The notes under the pieces were generated by a model, which saw nothing but the letters and a program-made list of their open reading frames with translations, had not been told where the DNA came from and searched no databases. A DNA stretch of 64,000 nt from Eilatimonas milleporae (lineage in GTDB: Bacteria > Pseudomonadota > Alphaproteobacteria > Sphingomonadales > Kordiimonadaceae): NCBI RefSeq assembly GCF_003688555.1, contig NZ_REFR01000016.1, positions 124,001-188,000 of the forward strand. The letters run 5' to 3'. Within the stretch, counting starts at the first letter, position 1. The number at the start of each line of letters is the position of its first letter. Positions 52,910 to 63,107 of the stretch are shown here, piece by piece. The translations under genes and the position numbers were made by a program.

Positions 52910-53800
52910 TTACGTCTTTTCCTCTTTGCCGATGGCCGATTTCAGCGCCGAAGACAAGCTGACCTTGCCACTGCCCGGTTTAAGCGGTTGCGGCTGGCTC
53001 TCATCAGGATGCCACCCCGTGAGATAAACGATCTGAAAGGTGGCCGGTATACGGCCATTCGCCCCGCCATGGCGATCAGAATACAGGGCGCAGGCCCGCA
53101 TCAGAACGTCCCGGCGCATAAAGCGGTGGCTGCGGTCCGTCAGGCAGTTGGCTTCTCCCATGGCACGCAGATCGTGCATCAGCTTGACGGGATGATCATA
53201 TGTGACGGTAATGGTATCCATGTCGGCGACAGGCAGTGCAAACCCGGCCCGTTGTAAAAGGCTGCCCAGGTCACGGACGTCTGCCATGGGGGCGATACGC
53301 GGATGGGCGCCTCCGGTGATTTCACTTTCCGCCGCCAGAAGTGCGTGCCGGAGTTCGTGCAGCGTTTCCCCACCGAACAGGCTAGCCATAAACAGACCGT
53401 CCGGTTTCAGGGCACGATTGATTTGGATCAGCAGTCCCGGGAGGTCATTGATTGCGTGCAGGGACAGATTGCTGACGACGAGATCGGAGTTTCCGCTTTC
53501 AACGGGCAGACTTTCATTGTCTGTCAGGCGCTTGCAGGCCGTTTCATTCCCCTGACTATCGTGGAAGGGGACTGTGGTCACAGTGCCATTGGCGGGGAAA
53601 CCGCTCCCGGATGTATGCATACGTCCGCCCACATCCAGAATGGTGGTGAAGTCACGGGCCACATCGGCCAGACGGTCGGCCAGACGGCTGGCAACCTCGT
53701 CAATCAGGAAAGCGGCACCGGTGCCGTACTGCTCCGCCCGTACGAGGTTGCGCCGGCGCGCTGGTCCGTCGAACAGGCGTGGCTGGTCAGTATGTGTCAT
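52910..53800 (-). CDS. SAM-dependent methyltransferase, BioC/NDUFAF5-like
   Basis: The 296-aa protein is a class I methyltransferase-like fold: ILDVGGRMHTSG (SAM loop, variant), SDLVVSNLSLHAINDLPGLL and RALKPDGLFMASLFGGETL, followed by ELRHALLAAESEITGGAHPR and a C-terminal FQIVYLTGWHPDE. This pattern is that of bacterial homologues of NDUFAF5, which hydroxylates an Arg of complex I in mitochondria, and of BioC. Start 53800 (MTHTDQPRLF) is chosen by homology; an ATG four codons upstream is possible. The upstream ORF extension is not conserved. Confidence 0.82.
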   Translation of the reverse strand: MTHTDQPRLFDGPARRRNLVRAEQYGTGAAFLIDEVASRLADRLADVARDFTTILDVGGRMHTSGSGFPANGTVTTVPFHDSQGNETACKRLTDNESLPVESGNSDLVVSNLSLHAINDLPGLLIQINRALKPDGLFMASLFGGETLHELRHALLAAESEITGGAHPRIAPMADVRDLGSLLQRAGFALPVADMDTITVTYDHPVKLMHDLRAMGEANCLTDRSHRFMRRDVLMRACALYSDRHGGANGRIPATFQIVYLTGWHPDESQPQPLKPGSGKVSLSSALKSAIGKEEKT

Positions 53801-53981
53801 CGGATGTTCCATAAGCGGATATGGTAAATTTACGCATGTGCCGCTGATTACCGTTAGCGGAACCGTCAGGGCAAGCCTTTTGGGCCAGTTGCCAAGAGAT
53901 ATGCGTCGGTGACTTGGCACGCGTGTTTGCGGCGCTCAGGTTGTCTTTATGGATTTGCGAGCCGGGAACACAGGGGACCAG

Positions 53982-54746
53982 ATGTTGCGAATGGGAAATG
54001 TCGTTGGCCGATTTCTGGATTTTCTGTTGCCGCCGCGCTGTACGGCCTGCGGTGTGCGGGTGGAGGGGCATGGTCTGTATTGCGCGGACTGTTGGGCCGG
54101 TTTTGACCCCATAGGCACGCCGGCTTGCGTGCGGTGCGGCTTTCCTTTTCCTGTCGATGTCGCTGCGGGCGAGGATACGTTGTGCATGACATGCCTTGCC
54201 CGGCCGCCCCATTACGACTGGGCCTGTGCCGGTGCGGTCTATGGCGGCATGGTGCGCGGCCAGATCCTCAGACTGAAATATGGGCGTGGCCAGGGTGGTG
54301 TCGCATTGGCGCGCCTGATGGCAATGGCGCTACGACCGAAATTGTCGTCCGTTACGTATCCGGTCCGCCTTGTACCGGTGCCCCTGCATTATCGCCGCTT
54401 GCGCATGCGGCGGTTTAACCAGGCCCATATACTGGCCCGGCATCTGGGACATTTGACGGGTGTGGAGGTCACGCCCCATCTTCTGATGAGACGCCGGTCC
54501 ACACCCAGCCAGGGCCAGTTCGGTCGCAAAGGCCGGTTGCGCAATGTCAGGGGGGCGTTTGGCGTGCGTCCCGGTGCCCTGTCGCATGGGCTTTCCGGTC
54601 AGTGTGTCATTCTGGTCGATGATGTTTACACGACCGGTGCAACCGTGGGCGAATGTGCAAGGGTTTTGAGACGGTCGGGCGCGGCGCAGATTGGCGTTGT
54701 CACGGCCGCCCGTGTGGTGGAGGCGGCCGGCGTTGAAGGCCGGTGA
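53982..54746 (+). CDS. ComF family phosphoribosyltransferase-like protein
   Basis: The 254-aa protein has an N-terminal zinc-finger-like region (PPRCTACG, CADC, CVRCGFPF, CMTC) followed by the phosphoribosyltransferase fold: LVPVPLHYRRLRMRRFNQAH and the PRPP loop VILVDDVYTTGAT. In Gram-positive bacteria ComF is a competence protein; here DNA-uptake function is unproven. The start at 53982 is preferred because GGGGA lies 5 nt upstream; an ATG at 53949 adds 11 residues. Confidence 0.88.
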   Translation: MLRMGNVVGRFLDFLLPPRCTACGVRVEGHGLYCADCWAGFDPIGTPACVRCGFPFPVDVAAGEDTLCMTCLARPPHYDWACAGAVYGGMVRGQILRLKYGRGQGGVALARLMAMALRPKLSSVTYPVRLVPVPLHYRRLRMRRFNQAHILARHLGHLTGVEVTPHLLMRRRSTPSQGQFGRKGRLRNVRGAFGVRPGALSHGLSGQCVILVDDVYTTGATVGECARVLRRSGAAQIGVVTAARVVEAAGVEGR

Positions 54747-54914
54747 ACCGACAGGGCTGGAAACATGTTACGGATGGTGCACACATAAGTGTACGCTGCC
54801 CACGCTTTGCAAAAGCCATTGTCCGCCTTACATCATCCGTCAATTATGGTGTGGCATGCATGGTGTGATCAGCCTCTGGCATGTCGGACAAGACGTATAA
54901 AAGTGGAGAACCTC

Positions 54915-55178
54915 ATGGCCAACATCGTTATTTACAGCTCTGATCTCTGTCCCTATTGCCACCGTGCCAAGGCATTGCTGCAGCGGAAAAAGGCTGCTTT
55001 CACTGAAATCAAGGTGGATTTCGATCCTGCAAAGCGTGCGGAAATGCGCCAGAAGGCCGGAGGTGCCGGCAGCGTGCCGCAAATCTGGATCAATGACGAA
55101 CATATCGGCGGCAGCGATGAACTTTACGCCCTGGAGGCTGCCGGCACGCTTGATGAAAAGCTTGCTGTGTCGGCCTGA
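54915..55178 (+). CDS. grxC: Glutaredoxin 3
   Basis: The 87-aa dithiol glutaredoxin MANIVIYSSDLCPYCHRAKA has the CPYC redox site (Cys12, Cys15), the glutathione-binding cis-Pro strand GSVPQIWIND and the GGSDEL motif. It reduces protein disulfides and glutathionylated proteins. The start at 54915 follows GGAGA. Upstream in-frame codons do not match the family. Confidence 0.96.
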   Translation: MANIVIYSSDLCPYCHRAKALLQRKKAAFTEIKVDFDPAKRAEMRQKAGGAGSVPQIWINDEHIGGSDELYALEAAGTLDEKLAVSA

Positions 55179-55273
55179 TGCGGCCGGAGTATGCAGGCTT
55201 GTGACCGGGTCCGTAGCGGAGAGCCTGCTTTGACATATGTCCCGGACGATCATGTCTCCTGCAAGGATTGATG

Positions 55274-56116
55274 ATGAGTATTACAGCAGCCCTACTGCAA
55301 ATGACTTCGGGCCGGGACATTGGCCCCAATGTGGACTGGATCGAGCATCATGCCCGTGCCGCGGCCGGTGAAGGGGCACGGTTTATCCTGACACCCGAGA
55401 CATGTCATTTGATGGAAACCCGGCGCAAGGATGTTTTGACCAAGGCGCGGTGCCAGAACGAGGACGAAGGTCTCGACCGCCTGTCCTCGCTGGCGGCGGA
55501 ACTTGGCGTTTTTCTCCTTGTGGGGTCACTGGTTGTCAGGGTTGCGGAAGACCGTCTGGCAAACCGAAGTTTTCTGATTGACGGTACGGGCCGTATTGTT
55601 GCCTGCTACGATAAAATCCATCTTTTTGATGTTGAGCTGGGTGGCGGGGAACGATATCGGGAGTCCGCGCTTTATGACGCCGGTGATAAGGCCGTGGTTG
55701 CCGATACGCCCTTTGGCCGGATCGGACTGACCGTTTGCTACGATGTGCGTTTCCCGTACCTGTATCGGGCTCTTGCAAAAGCGGGCGCTGATATCATATG
55801 CGTCCCATCCGCTTTTACCAGGCCCACCGGTGCGGCGCATTGGCATGCCTTGCTGCGGGCACGGGCCATTGAAACCGGCTGTTATATACTGGCGCCGGCC
55901 CAGTGCGGTATCCATGCCTGCGGCCGTGAGACATATGGGCATTCTCTGGCGGTCAGCCCCTGGGGCGAGGTGCTGGCGGATGGCGGCCCCGACACGCCGG
56001 GCGTTGTGTATGCGACACTGGACAGAAGCAAGATCGCTGACGCCAGGGCGAAGATACCTTCTTTGATGCTGAATCCGGCGTTCGAAGTTGAAGTGAAGGA
56101 AATGGCTGAGCCATGA
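55274..56116 (+). CDS. Carbon-nitrogen hydrolase (Nit-type amidase)
   Basis: The 280-aa protein has the nitrilase-fold triad: Glu42 (LTPETCHL), Lys114 (CYDKIHLFD) and Cys155 (GLTVCYDVRFPYLY). The match to Nit1/Nit2 suggests a deaminated-glutathione amidase or omega-amidase. One of three ATG-like starts is chosen (55274) for ribosome-site spacing. Its stop overlaps the DUF1178 start (ATGA). The neighbouring grxC is consistent with glutathione metabolism but not proof. Confidence 0.88.
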   Translation: MSITAALLQMTSGRDIGPNVDWIEHHARAAAGEGARFILTPETCHLMETRRKDVLTKARCQNEDEGLDRLSSLAAELGVFLLVGSLVVRVAEDRLANRSFLIDGTGRIVACYDKIHLFDVELGGGERYRESALYDAGDKAVVADTPFGRIGLTVCYDVRFPYLYRALAKAGADIICVPSAFTRPTGAAHWHALLRARAIETGCYILAPAQCGIHACGRETYGHSLAVSPWGEVLADGGPDTPGVVYATLDRSKIADARAKIPSLMLNPAFEVEVKEMAEP

Positions 56117-56622
56117 TTGTTTTTGATCTGATCTGCGACCGGCAACACAGATTTGAGGTCTGGTTCCGGTCCAGCGATGATTTTGTCAGTCAGCGGGACG
56201 GCGGGGTTCTGTCCTGCCCTATCTGTGGCACCGCACAGGTGGATAAAGCGGTCATGGCTCCCCGTCTTGCCCGCAAGGGTAACCAGTGCGATGCTTCTGC
56301 CGGCGGTGCGGGTCATGCCCATGTGGAGGAGCGGGATGCGGTACCCGCCCCGTCGCCGGAGACATCCGGTTCAACCGCCAAGGTACCTGACAATCCCCTT
56401 GGGGAAAAGGCGGCCCAGTTTTTACGTGCCGTACGTGACCATGTTGAGAAAAACTGTGACTATGTCGGTCCCGGCTTTGCCGAGGAAGCCCGCAAGATTC
56501 ATTACGGTGAAACGGAAGAGCGGGGTATCTACGGTCAGGCCAGCGAGCGTGATGTATCGGAACTGTTGGAAGAGGGGATTGATATCCTGCCGCTGCCGGT
56601 CGTGCGCCGGACGGATAATTGA
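56113..56622 (+). CDS. DUF1178 family protein
   Basis: The 169-aa protein begins MIVFDLICDRQHRFEVWFRS and carries LSCPICGTAQVDKAVMAPRL, a zinc-ribbon-like DUF1178 signature with Cys9, Cys36 and Cys39. The C-terminal half has ENCDYVGPGFAEEARKIHYG and EERGIYGQASERDVSELLEE, conserved in the family. Function unknown. It is translationally coupled to the amidase gene, a common alphaproteobacterial pair. Confidence 0.9.
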   Translation: MIVFDLICDRQHRFEVWFRSSDDFVSQRDGGVLSCPICGTAQVDKAVMAPRLARKGNQCDASAGGAGHAHVEERDAVPAPSPETSGSTAKVPDNPLGEKAAQFLRAVRDHVEKNCDYVGPGFAEEARKIHYGETEERGIYGQASERDVSELLEEGIDILPLPVVRRTDN

Positions 56623-56663
56623 TCGACCGGTATCCTTCAGATGCCGTGATCCGTTTCTGCCTC

Positions 56664-57482
56664 CTATTGTCCGGTATTATCCATTGACCGCGGCGTCGCG
56701 GCGATGGCGTAATTGACGGCGGTATCCCGGCTGCTTAAGGCCCATCTCCATGTCAGCGGATTGAATATGAAACCCTGCGGGGATGCGGTATCAAACCCGG
56801 CCTGTTCCAGATGATCCGACAGTTCAGCCGGCGTGATGAATTTGGTCCAATCATGGGTGCCGCGCGGCAGCCAGCGCATGACATATTCCGCCCCGACAAT
56901 AGCCATGGCGAAGGATTTTGCCGTCCGGTTCAGGGTGCTGACCAGCATAATACCGTCGGGCTTTATCAGTTGCCGGCAGGCCTTGAGATAGGCGGTCACA
57001 TCGGCCACATGCTCCACCACTTCCAGATTGATGACAATGTCAAAATGCTCGCCATTCTCGGCCAGACTTTCTGCCGTTGTGGCGCGGTAATCGATCGTGA
57101 GGCCGGATCTTTCGGCGTGAACGCTGGCTGTGCCGATATTTTTTTCCGACGCGTCGACACCGGTGACGGACGCGCCCAGCCGGGCCATCGGTTCTGAAAC
57201 AAGGCCGCCGCCGCATCCGATATCAAGCAGGCGCAACCCTTGAAGAGGCTGGGCCGCCGCCGGGTTCAGGGTAAAATGGGAGTCCAGCGCCTCGCGGATA
57301 AAGGCCAGCCGTGTCGGGTTCAACTGGTGCAACGGCTTGAAAGGGCCGTTCGGATCCCACCAGTGATCCGCCATTTTTTCAAAATTGGCAATTTCGTCTG
57401 CATCGACGGTGGAAATTTTCCCCTCGCGGCCGGCGGGCGTATGGTCTGTTCGGGAAGAATGTGTACCGCTGTCGGATGTCAT
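56664..57482 (-). CDS. ubiG: Ubiquinone biosynthesis O-methyltransferase
   Basis: The 272-aa enzyme performs both O-methylations of ubiquinone. KMADHWWDPNGPFKPLHQLN, the SAM loop LLDIGCGGGLVSEPMARLGA, VTGVDASEKNI and LVSTLNRTAKSFAMAIVGAE are typical of UbiG. The C-terminal segment GFIFNPLTWRWALSSRDTAVNY is conserved. The N-terminal 25 residues are Ser/Thr-rich and variable. It is divergent from lysC. Confidence 0.96.
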   Translation of the reverse strand: MTSDSGTHSSRTDHTPAGREGKISTVDADEIANFEKMADHWWDPNGPFKPLHQLNPTRLAFIREALDSHFTLNPAAAQPLQGLRLLDIGCGGGLVSEPMARLGASVTGVDASEKNIGTASVHAERSGLTIDYRATTAESLAENGEHFDIVINLEVVEHVADVTAYLKACRQLIKPDGIMLVSTLNRTAKSFAMAIVGAEYVMRWLPRGTHDWTKFITPAELSDHLEQAGFDTASPQGFIFNPLTWRWALSSRDTAVNYAIAATPRSMDNTGQ

Positions 57483-57736
57483 ATGTTTTCTTTCCTGTGC
57501 GGGCGTTTCGGTCGCATTGCGCTTTTGTCACGGTGTGCGACCTTGCGTGTTGGGCACCCAGCCGATAAACATCTGTCACGTCTTTAATACGCTTATGTCC
57601 CTGCATCGGGTCAAGCTACATCGCGTCACATGGCTGTCGCCGGCCGGTCGGACGCAAATTGTCAAATGAATATGAAAGGCTGTCCGTCCCATAAACACAG
57701 CGCCCGTAAAAGGGCGGACAGGATTGGCGGGGATTT

Positions 57737-58975
57737 ATGGCACTGGTCGTCAAAAAATTCGGTGGGACATCGGTTGGGGATATAGATCGTATCCGCAACG
57801 TGGCCTCCCGTGTCAAAACCGCCGTCGACAATGGGGACGATGTGGTTGTCGTGGTATCCGCCATGTCGGGCACCACCAATCGTCTGGTTGAATACTGCCG
57901 CAGCGCCGCACCGCTGCACGATGCCCGAGAATATGACACCGTTGTTGCCGCTGGTGAGCAGATTACGGTCGGCCTTCTGTCGATCTGCCTCCAGGAACTG
58001 GGTGTTCCGGCCCGGTCTTTCCTGGGGTGGCAGGTGCCGATCCACACCAATGAGGTCCACGGTGCCGCCCGGATCGAGGAAATCGAAACCGGCAATCTCA
58101 GGGCCTGTATTGACGGCGGCAGGGTCGCTGTCGTCGCCGGTTTTCAAGGGTTGGCGGAAGACGGACGGATCGCCACGCTCGGGCGCGGGGGCAGTGATAC
58201 GTCGGCAGTGGCGCTGGCCGCGGCACTCGGGGCGGAGCGGTGTGATATTTACACGGATGTGGATGGTGTTTACACAACCGATCCGCGCATCGTGCCGCGT
58301 GCCCGCAAGCTTGACCGCATCACATATGAGGAAATGCTGGAAATGGCTTCTCTCGGAGCGAAGGTTTTGCAAACCCGTTCCGTGGCATTGGCAATGAAAT
58401 ACGGTGTGAGAACCCAGGTTTTATCTTCTTTCGAAAACAAACCCGGCACCCTGGTGGTAAGCGAGGATGAGATTGTGGAACAGGAAGTGGTCAGCGGCAT
58501 CGCCTATTCGCGCGGTGAGGCAAAGGTAACGGTTGTCGCCCTGAAGGACCGTCCCGGCATGGTGGCGCATCTTTTTGGTCCGTTGGCCGATGCCAACGTC
58601 AATGTGGACATGATCGTGCAAAGCGCGTCCGAGGATGGGCGCTCCACCGACGTTACATTCACGGTACCGGAAGATGACCTGAAGCGGGCCGTCAAGGTGC
58701 TGGAGGATGCGCGCGGTGATCTTGGCTACCGCGATCTGGTCTATACCGGTAATGTCGTCAAACTGTCCGTTGTCGGTGTCGGCATGCGAAGTCATGCCGG
58801 TGTTGCTCGCAGGATGTTCGACGCTCTCGCGGAAAAAGGTATAAATATTCAGGTGATTTCCACGTCCGAAATCAAAGTCAGCGTATTGATCGATGATGAA
58901 TATACCGAACTTGCCCTCAGGGCTTTGCACACGGTCTATGGTTTGGACGCGGTTAATGAACCGGTGGCCGAATAA
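57737..58975 (+). CDS. lysC: Aspartate kinase
   Basis: The 412-aa kinase starts MALVVKKFGGTSVGDIDRIR, the KFGGTS ATP motif. GRGGSDTSAVALAAAL and RCDIYTDVDGVYTTDPRIV complete the catalytic domain (1-240). Two ACT domains follow (about 265-335 and 345-410; VTVVALKDRPGM, VDMIVQSASEDG and NIQVISTSEIKVSVLI), so feedback control by Lys or Thr is expected. Length is normal for the monofunctional enzyme. Confidence 0.97.
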   Translation: MALVVKKFGGTSVGDIDRIRNVASRVKTAVDNGDDVVVVVSAMSGTTNRLVEYCRSAAPLHDAREYDTVVAAGEQITVGLLSICLQELGVPARSFLGWQVPIHTNEVHGAARIEEIETGNLRACIDGGRVAVVAGFQGLAEDGRIATLGRGGSDTSAVALAAALGAERCDIYTDVDGVYTTDPRIVPRARKLDRITYEEMLEMASLGAKVLQTRSVALAMKYGVRTQVLSSFENKPGTLVVSEDEIVEQEVVSGIAYSRGEAKVTVVALKDRPGMVAHLFGPLADANVNVDMIVQSASEDGRSTDVTFTVPEDDLKRAVKVLEDARGDLGYRDLVYTGNVVKLSVVGVGMRSHAGVARRMFDALAEKGINIQVISTSEIKVSVLIDDEYTELALRALHTVYGLDAVNEPVAE

Positions 58976-59032
58976 ATCGACCGTATACCGATTATCGACA
59001 GGCCCATTCAGCGGTAAACAGGGAGACAGGTC

Positions 59033-60109
59033 ATGGCAGAGCAGGTGAGCGAAAGCGGCGCGGCAAGACTGCGGGCCCTTTGGCAGCGCGGTACCGACTT
59101 TCTCGGTAGCCGCTATGCAATTCTGGGCGGGGCCATGACCTGGGTTTCCGAGCGTAACCTCGTATCCGCCATTTCCAACGCCGGTGGATTTGGCGTCATC
59201 GCCTGCGGCGGTATGACGCCTGACCTTCTGGCGGAGGAAATCGCCGCGACACGGGCGCTGACGGACAAGCCTTTCGGGGTCAATCTGATTACCCTGCATC
59301 CGCAAATGATGGAACATATCGAAATCTGCCGCCAGGCCGCGGTCAGCCATGTTGTGCTGGCGGGTGGCCTGCCGCCAGGGCCGGCCATTGCCGCGATCAA
59401 GGATTTTGGCGCCAAATTGATGTGTTTCGCCCCCACGGCCGCTTTGGCGAAAAAGCTGATCAGGTCGGGCGTCGATGCCATTATTATTGAGGGTATGGAA
59501 GCGGGCGGGCACATCGGCCCGGTTTCAACCAATGTTTTGGCCCAGGAGATCCTGCCGTCCATCCGCGATGTTCCGGTTTTCGTGGCCGGCGGCATCGGGC
59601 GCGGCGAAGCCATGGCCGGATATCTTGAAATGGGCGCGTCCGGTGCCCAATTGGGTACAAGGTTCGTTGTCGCGCACGAATGCGTGGCGCATGAGAAATT
59701 CAAAAAAGCCTTTATTCGGGCAAGCGCCCGGGACGCTGTGGCGAGTGTTCAGCTTGATCACCGTTTTCCGGTCATCCCGGTACGTGCGCTTAAAAATGAA
59801 GGGACAGAGGCATTCATGGTGCTGCAGCGTGAAGTGGTTGAGGAATTTCACAGCGGCGCTTTGGACCAGCATGATGCCCAGATGAAGATAGAGCATTTCT
59901 GGGGCGGCGCGCTCCGCCGGGCTGTTGTTGACGGCGATATCGAGCAGGGCTCCGTCATGGCCGGTCAGAGCGTTGGCATGGTCAAGCGCGAAGCCAGCAC
60001 CAGTGAGATTGTTGAAGAACTCGTTACGCAGGCTGTGGCGCATTTGTCCACGCAATCGGTGGCCCCGGTGGCAGCTGATGTGCCCGTTCTGAGCCAGGCG
60101 ACCGCCTGA
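59033..60109 (+). CDS. Nitronate monooxygenase-like flavoprotein
   Basis: The 358-aa TIM-barrel protein has the NPD/FMN pattern: ILGGAMTWVSERNLVSAISN, AGGFGVIACGG near residue 50, GMEAGGHIGP near 155 and FVAGGIGRGEAMAGYLEMGA with LGTRFV near 200. Related enzymes oxidise nitronates or act as enoyl-ACP reductase-like proteins; the exact reaction is not clear. It follows lysC by 57 nt. Confidence 0.85.
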   Translation: MAEQVSESGAARLRALWQRGTDFLGSRYAILGGAMTWVSERNLVSAISNAGGFGVIACGGMTPDLLAEEIAATRALTDKPFGVNLITLHPQMMEHIEICRQAAVSHVVLAGGLPPGPAIAAIKDFGAKLMCFAPTAALAKKLIRSGVDAIIIEGMEAGGHIGPVSTNVLAQEILPSIRDVPVFVAGGIGRGEAMAGYLEMGASGAQLGTRFVVAHECVAHEKFKKAFIRASARDAVASVQLDHRFPVIPVRALKNEGTEAFMVLQREVVEEFHSGALDQHDAQMKIEHFWGGALRRAVVDGDIEQGSVMAGQSVGMVKREASTSEIVEELVTQAVAHLSTQSVAPVAADVPVLSQATA

Positions 60110-60235
60110 AAAGGGCTTTTCAGTCGGGAACCGCCGGTCCCTCGCGGGGGCGGACAGCAAGATGGAAAAGACGCATCCATGGTGGAGGGCCACGGATGCG
60201 GATTGAACACTGGACACCGGGAGGAGACGGGGAGC

Positions 60236-62497
60236 GTGCCTGATACGGTCAGTCAGCCGAGACAGCTGTTGCGCCGTCTCCGTCAGGTCATGGCGACCGG
60301 CAACGGCGGCCAGGGGCGGCTGGACCTGATCGTACGCCTCATCGCTCAGAACATGGTGGCGGAAGTGTGCTCGATCTATGTGGCACGCGCGGGCGGTATT
60401 CTGGAACTGTTCGCAACCGAGGGCCTGAAGCCGGAAGCGGTTCACAATACCCGGCTGCGGGTGGGTGAGGGCCTGGTGGGTCTGGTGGCGGAACGGGCGC
60501 TTCCCCTCAATCTGTCGGAAGCGCCGCAACACCCCCGCTTTGTCTATCGCCCCGAAACGGGTGAGGAAATCTACCACAGTTTCCTGGGCGTGCCGGTCTT
60601 GCGCTCTGGCGAGGTGTTTGGTGTTCTGGTTGTGCAGAATGTTACCGCCAGACGGTATTCATCTGAGGAAATTGAAGCCCTGCAAACGATTGCGATGGTG
60701 ATTGCCGAGGTGATCGCCACCGGCAAGGTCGTTGATCCGGGCGAATTAAGCGAGGACACGCGGACAGCCGGCAATCCTGTCACGTTGGACGGACGGGCGC
60801 TGGCTGACGGTGTCGGCTCCGGTGTTGCCGCGTTCCATCAGCCGCGCATCAAGATCACGCGCACCATTGCCGAAGATATCGAGCAGGAGCGTCTCAGGCT
60901 GGAAAACGCAATCGCCGAAATGCGCCTGCAGCTCGAAGACATGATTGAACACCCTGATCTGGCACATGGCGGCGAGCACCGCGAGGTTCTCGAAACGTAC
61001 CGCATGTTCGCCTATGACCGCGGCTGGCAGCAGAAGATCCGGGAGGCCGTCAATTCCGGCCTGACCGCTGAAGCCGCCGCTGACCGCGTCCAACAGGAAA
61101 ACAGGGCCCGCCTGCTGAAAATCAGCGACCCGTATCTGCGTGAGCGCGTTTCCGATTTTGAAGATCTGACAACGCGCCTGATCCGGATCATCCAGGGGAC
61201 CACCATGGATGTGCGCACCAAACTGACCGAGCCGTCGGTTCTGGTGGCCCGTTCCCTGGGGCCTGCGGAGCTGATGGATTATGATCGTGATCTTCTGAAG
61301 GCTGTCGTGCTGGAGGAAGGGTCCGCCACCGAGCATGTGACCATTATAGCGCGTGCCATGGAAATCCCCGTTCTGGGGCGTGTATCCGGTGTGGCGCACC
61401 ATATTCAGCCAGGCGACCATGTCATTGTCGACACGGAAAATGCCCATGCCTACATTCGCCCGGCTGATGATGTCATTGAAACCTACCGCGCCACGATTGT
61501 AGCGCGCGAACGTCTGGCCGCCCAATATGCCGCCGAACGGGATGAGCCCGCGATCACCCGTGACGGGACCCGGATTGCGCTTTTCATGAATGCCGGCCTT
61601 CTGGTTGATTTACCCAACGTTGACCGGATGGGCGCTGAAGGGATCGGTCTTTTCCGGACGGAATTTCAGTTTATGGTCAGTCCTGCTTTGCCCAAGGTGG
61701 AAGAGCAGACCAAAATATACAATGCGGCCCTGGACGCGGCCGGTGACAGACCCGTGGTGTTCCGAACCCTGGATATCGGCGGCGACAAGTCAGTTCCGTT
61801 CCTGCCCCGTGACAATGAAGAAAACCCGGCCATGGGATGGCGCGCCATCCGCATCGCGCTCGACCGGCCGGCATTGCTGCGGTACCAGCTCAGGGCGCTT
61901 TTGTATGCGGCTGCCGGGCGCTCGCTTCATGTGATGTTTCCCATGATCGCCGAGGTCGCCGAGCTGAGGCGATGCAAGAAAATCCTGCAAAAGGAAGTGG
62001 ATCGGCTCGCACGCTATGGCAGGACGGCACCAAAGGAAATCAAAATCGGCTGCATGCTGGAGGTTCCCGCTCTTTCCTGGCAACTGCCCGCACTGTTCAA
62101 GGAAATCGACTTTCTGTCCGTTGGCACAAACGATCTGATGCAGTTCTTTTTTGCCTGTGACAGATCCAATCCCCGGCTGGCTGATCGCTACGACTTGTTG
62201 GCCCCGTCCGTCCTGGCGTTTTTGCGCAGTATCATTCTTGCCGGTGCCAAAGCCGGTGTGCCTGTCACACTTTGTGGAGAAATGGGCGGCCGCCCGCTTG
62301 AAGCGATGGCCTTGATTGCTTTGGGTCTGACGCGTCTTTCCGTGTCACCGGCTGCGATCGGCCCTGTAAAACGTATGGTACGCAGTGTCGATCTTGCACA
62401 ATTACAGCGTTTTCTGAATGCCAATATCACATCCGCTGATCATTCGATTCGCGATTCCCTTCTCCACTTTGCCAGGGATCATCATATACAATTATAA
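60236..62497 (+). CDS. ptsP: Nitrogen PTS enzyme I, PtsP
   Basis: The 753-aa EI-Ntr has an N-terminal GAF domain (about residues 20-160; LIAQNMVAEVCSIYVARAGG, YHSFLGVPVLRSGEVFGVLV), a PEP-utilising N domain with the phosphorylatable-His region (EEGSATEHVTIIARAMEIPVLG) and a C-terminal PEP-binding barrel (GIGLFRTEFQFM, GWRAIRIALDRP, LSVGTNDLMQFFFACDRSN, CGEMGG). It starts the nitrogen phosphotransfer relay to NPr and EIIA-Ntr. The GTG at 60236, preceded by GGAGG, is preferred because family members begin shortly before PRQLLRRLRQVMA; an ATG 19 codons upstream has no homology. Confidence 0.93.
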   Translation: MPDTVSQPRQLLRRLRQVMATGNGGQGRLDLIVRLIAQNMVAEVCSIYVARAGGILELFATEGLKPEAVHNTRLRVGEGLVGLVAERALPLNLSEAPQHPRFVYRPETGEEIYHSFLGVPVLRSGEVFGVLVVQNVTARRYSSEEIEALQTIAMVIAEVIATGKVVDPGELSEDTRTAGNPVTLDGRALADGVGSGVAAFHQPRIKITRTIAEDIEQERLRLENAIAEMRLQLEDMIEHPDLAHGGEHREVLETYRMFAYDRGWQQKIREAVNSGLTAEAAADRVQQENRARLLKISDPYLRERVSDFEDLTTRLIRIIQGTTMDVRTKLTEPSVLVARSLGPAELMDYDRDLLKAVVLEEGSATEHVTIIARAMEIPVLGRVSGVAHHIQPGDHVIVDTENAHAYIRPADDVIETYRATIVARERLAAQYAAERDEPAITRDGTRIALFMNAGLLVDLPNVDRMGAEGIGLFRTEFQFMVSPALPKVEEQTKIYNAALDAAGDRPVVFRTLDIGGDKSVPFLPRDNEENPAMGWRAIRIALDRPALLRYQLRALLYAAAGRSLHVMFPMIAEVAELRRCKKILQKEVDRLARYGRTAPKEIKIGCMLEVPALSWQLPALFKEIDFLSVGTNDLMQFFFACDRSNPRLADRYDLLAPSVLAFLRSIILAGAKAGVPVTLCGEMGGRPLEAMALIALGLTRLSVSPAAIGPVKRMVRSVDLAQLQRFLNANITSADHSIRDSLLHFARDHHIQL

Positions 62498-63107
62498 AAT
62501 TATCGATAAGAGTGTATGAAATGGGATCATATGCTTCGAATGATTGCTGCCTGTATTATAAATTTAGAAATATAATTCCATTTGAAAGGAAATATTAATC
62601 CTTTTTTGACTTATTCAACCTAGGCTGATTAACTGAACTTATGGGGTTGTGCGTGACACCTTCGCTGAGCGCACAGCCGGGATTGATGCAAAAGGGGTCG
62701 AATAAAAAGCATTTCCCACATACGGGCACATGGTTAAGCGCGGACAGTCGTAAGCTGCCATAAGAAAGCGCACCATCTTGGAGAGCGGACATTCCATCTA
62801 TAAGGCGGGTATCACCATTCAATGGGGTCCATTTCAAGCCGGAAAGCGCGATCCATTCATTACAGGGGACGGGATTTGCTGAATGTACAGTCCAACACAC
62901 TGTCTTCGGACCATGAACGGTTTGGCGGCCAAAAGAATGGTCCGCGATATGTTCCGGGCAACTGTGAAAGCTATGGGACATGAACGGTCTCAGTTGAGAA
63001 AGGCAGCCGTGTCTGTGCCGACCGGGTAACGGTTTTGAGGATCGCGCCAAGGCGGTTGAAACTCAGGCGATGTTAACTGGTACATGCGCAAAGAGTGGTG
63101 AAATCAA
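62498..63107. other. Intergenic, AT-rich left end
   Basis: I find no supported gene in these 610 bases. A 151-codon minus-strand frame (62595-63050) has no recognisable pattern and an unusual residue make-up. AAAGGA-AATATTAA-TCCTTT (62585-62604) followed by TTT is a weak terminator candidate for ptsP. Confidence 0.5.

Noticed and set aside
62595-63050. 151-aa minus-strand ORF
   Set aside because: No recognisable motif or family pattern, uneven residue make-up, no clear ribosome site; likely a chance open frame.
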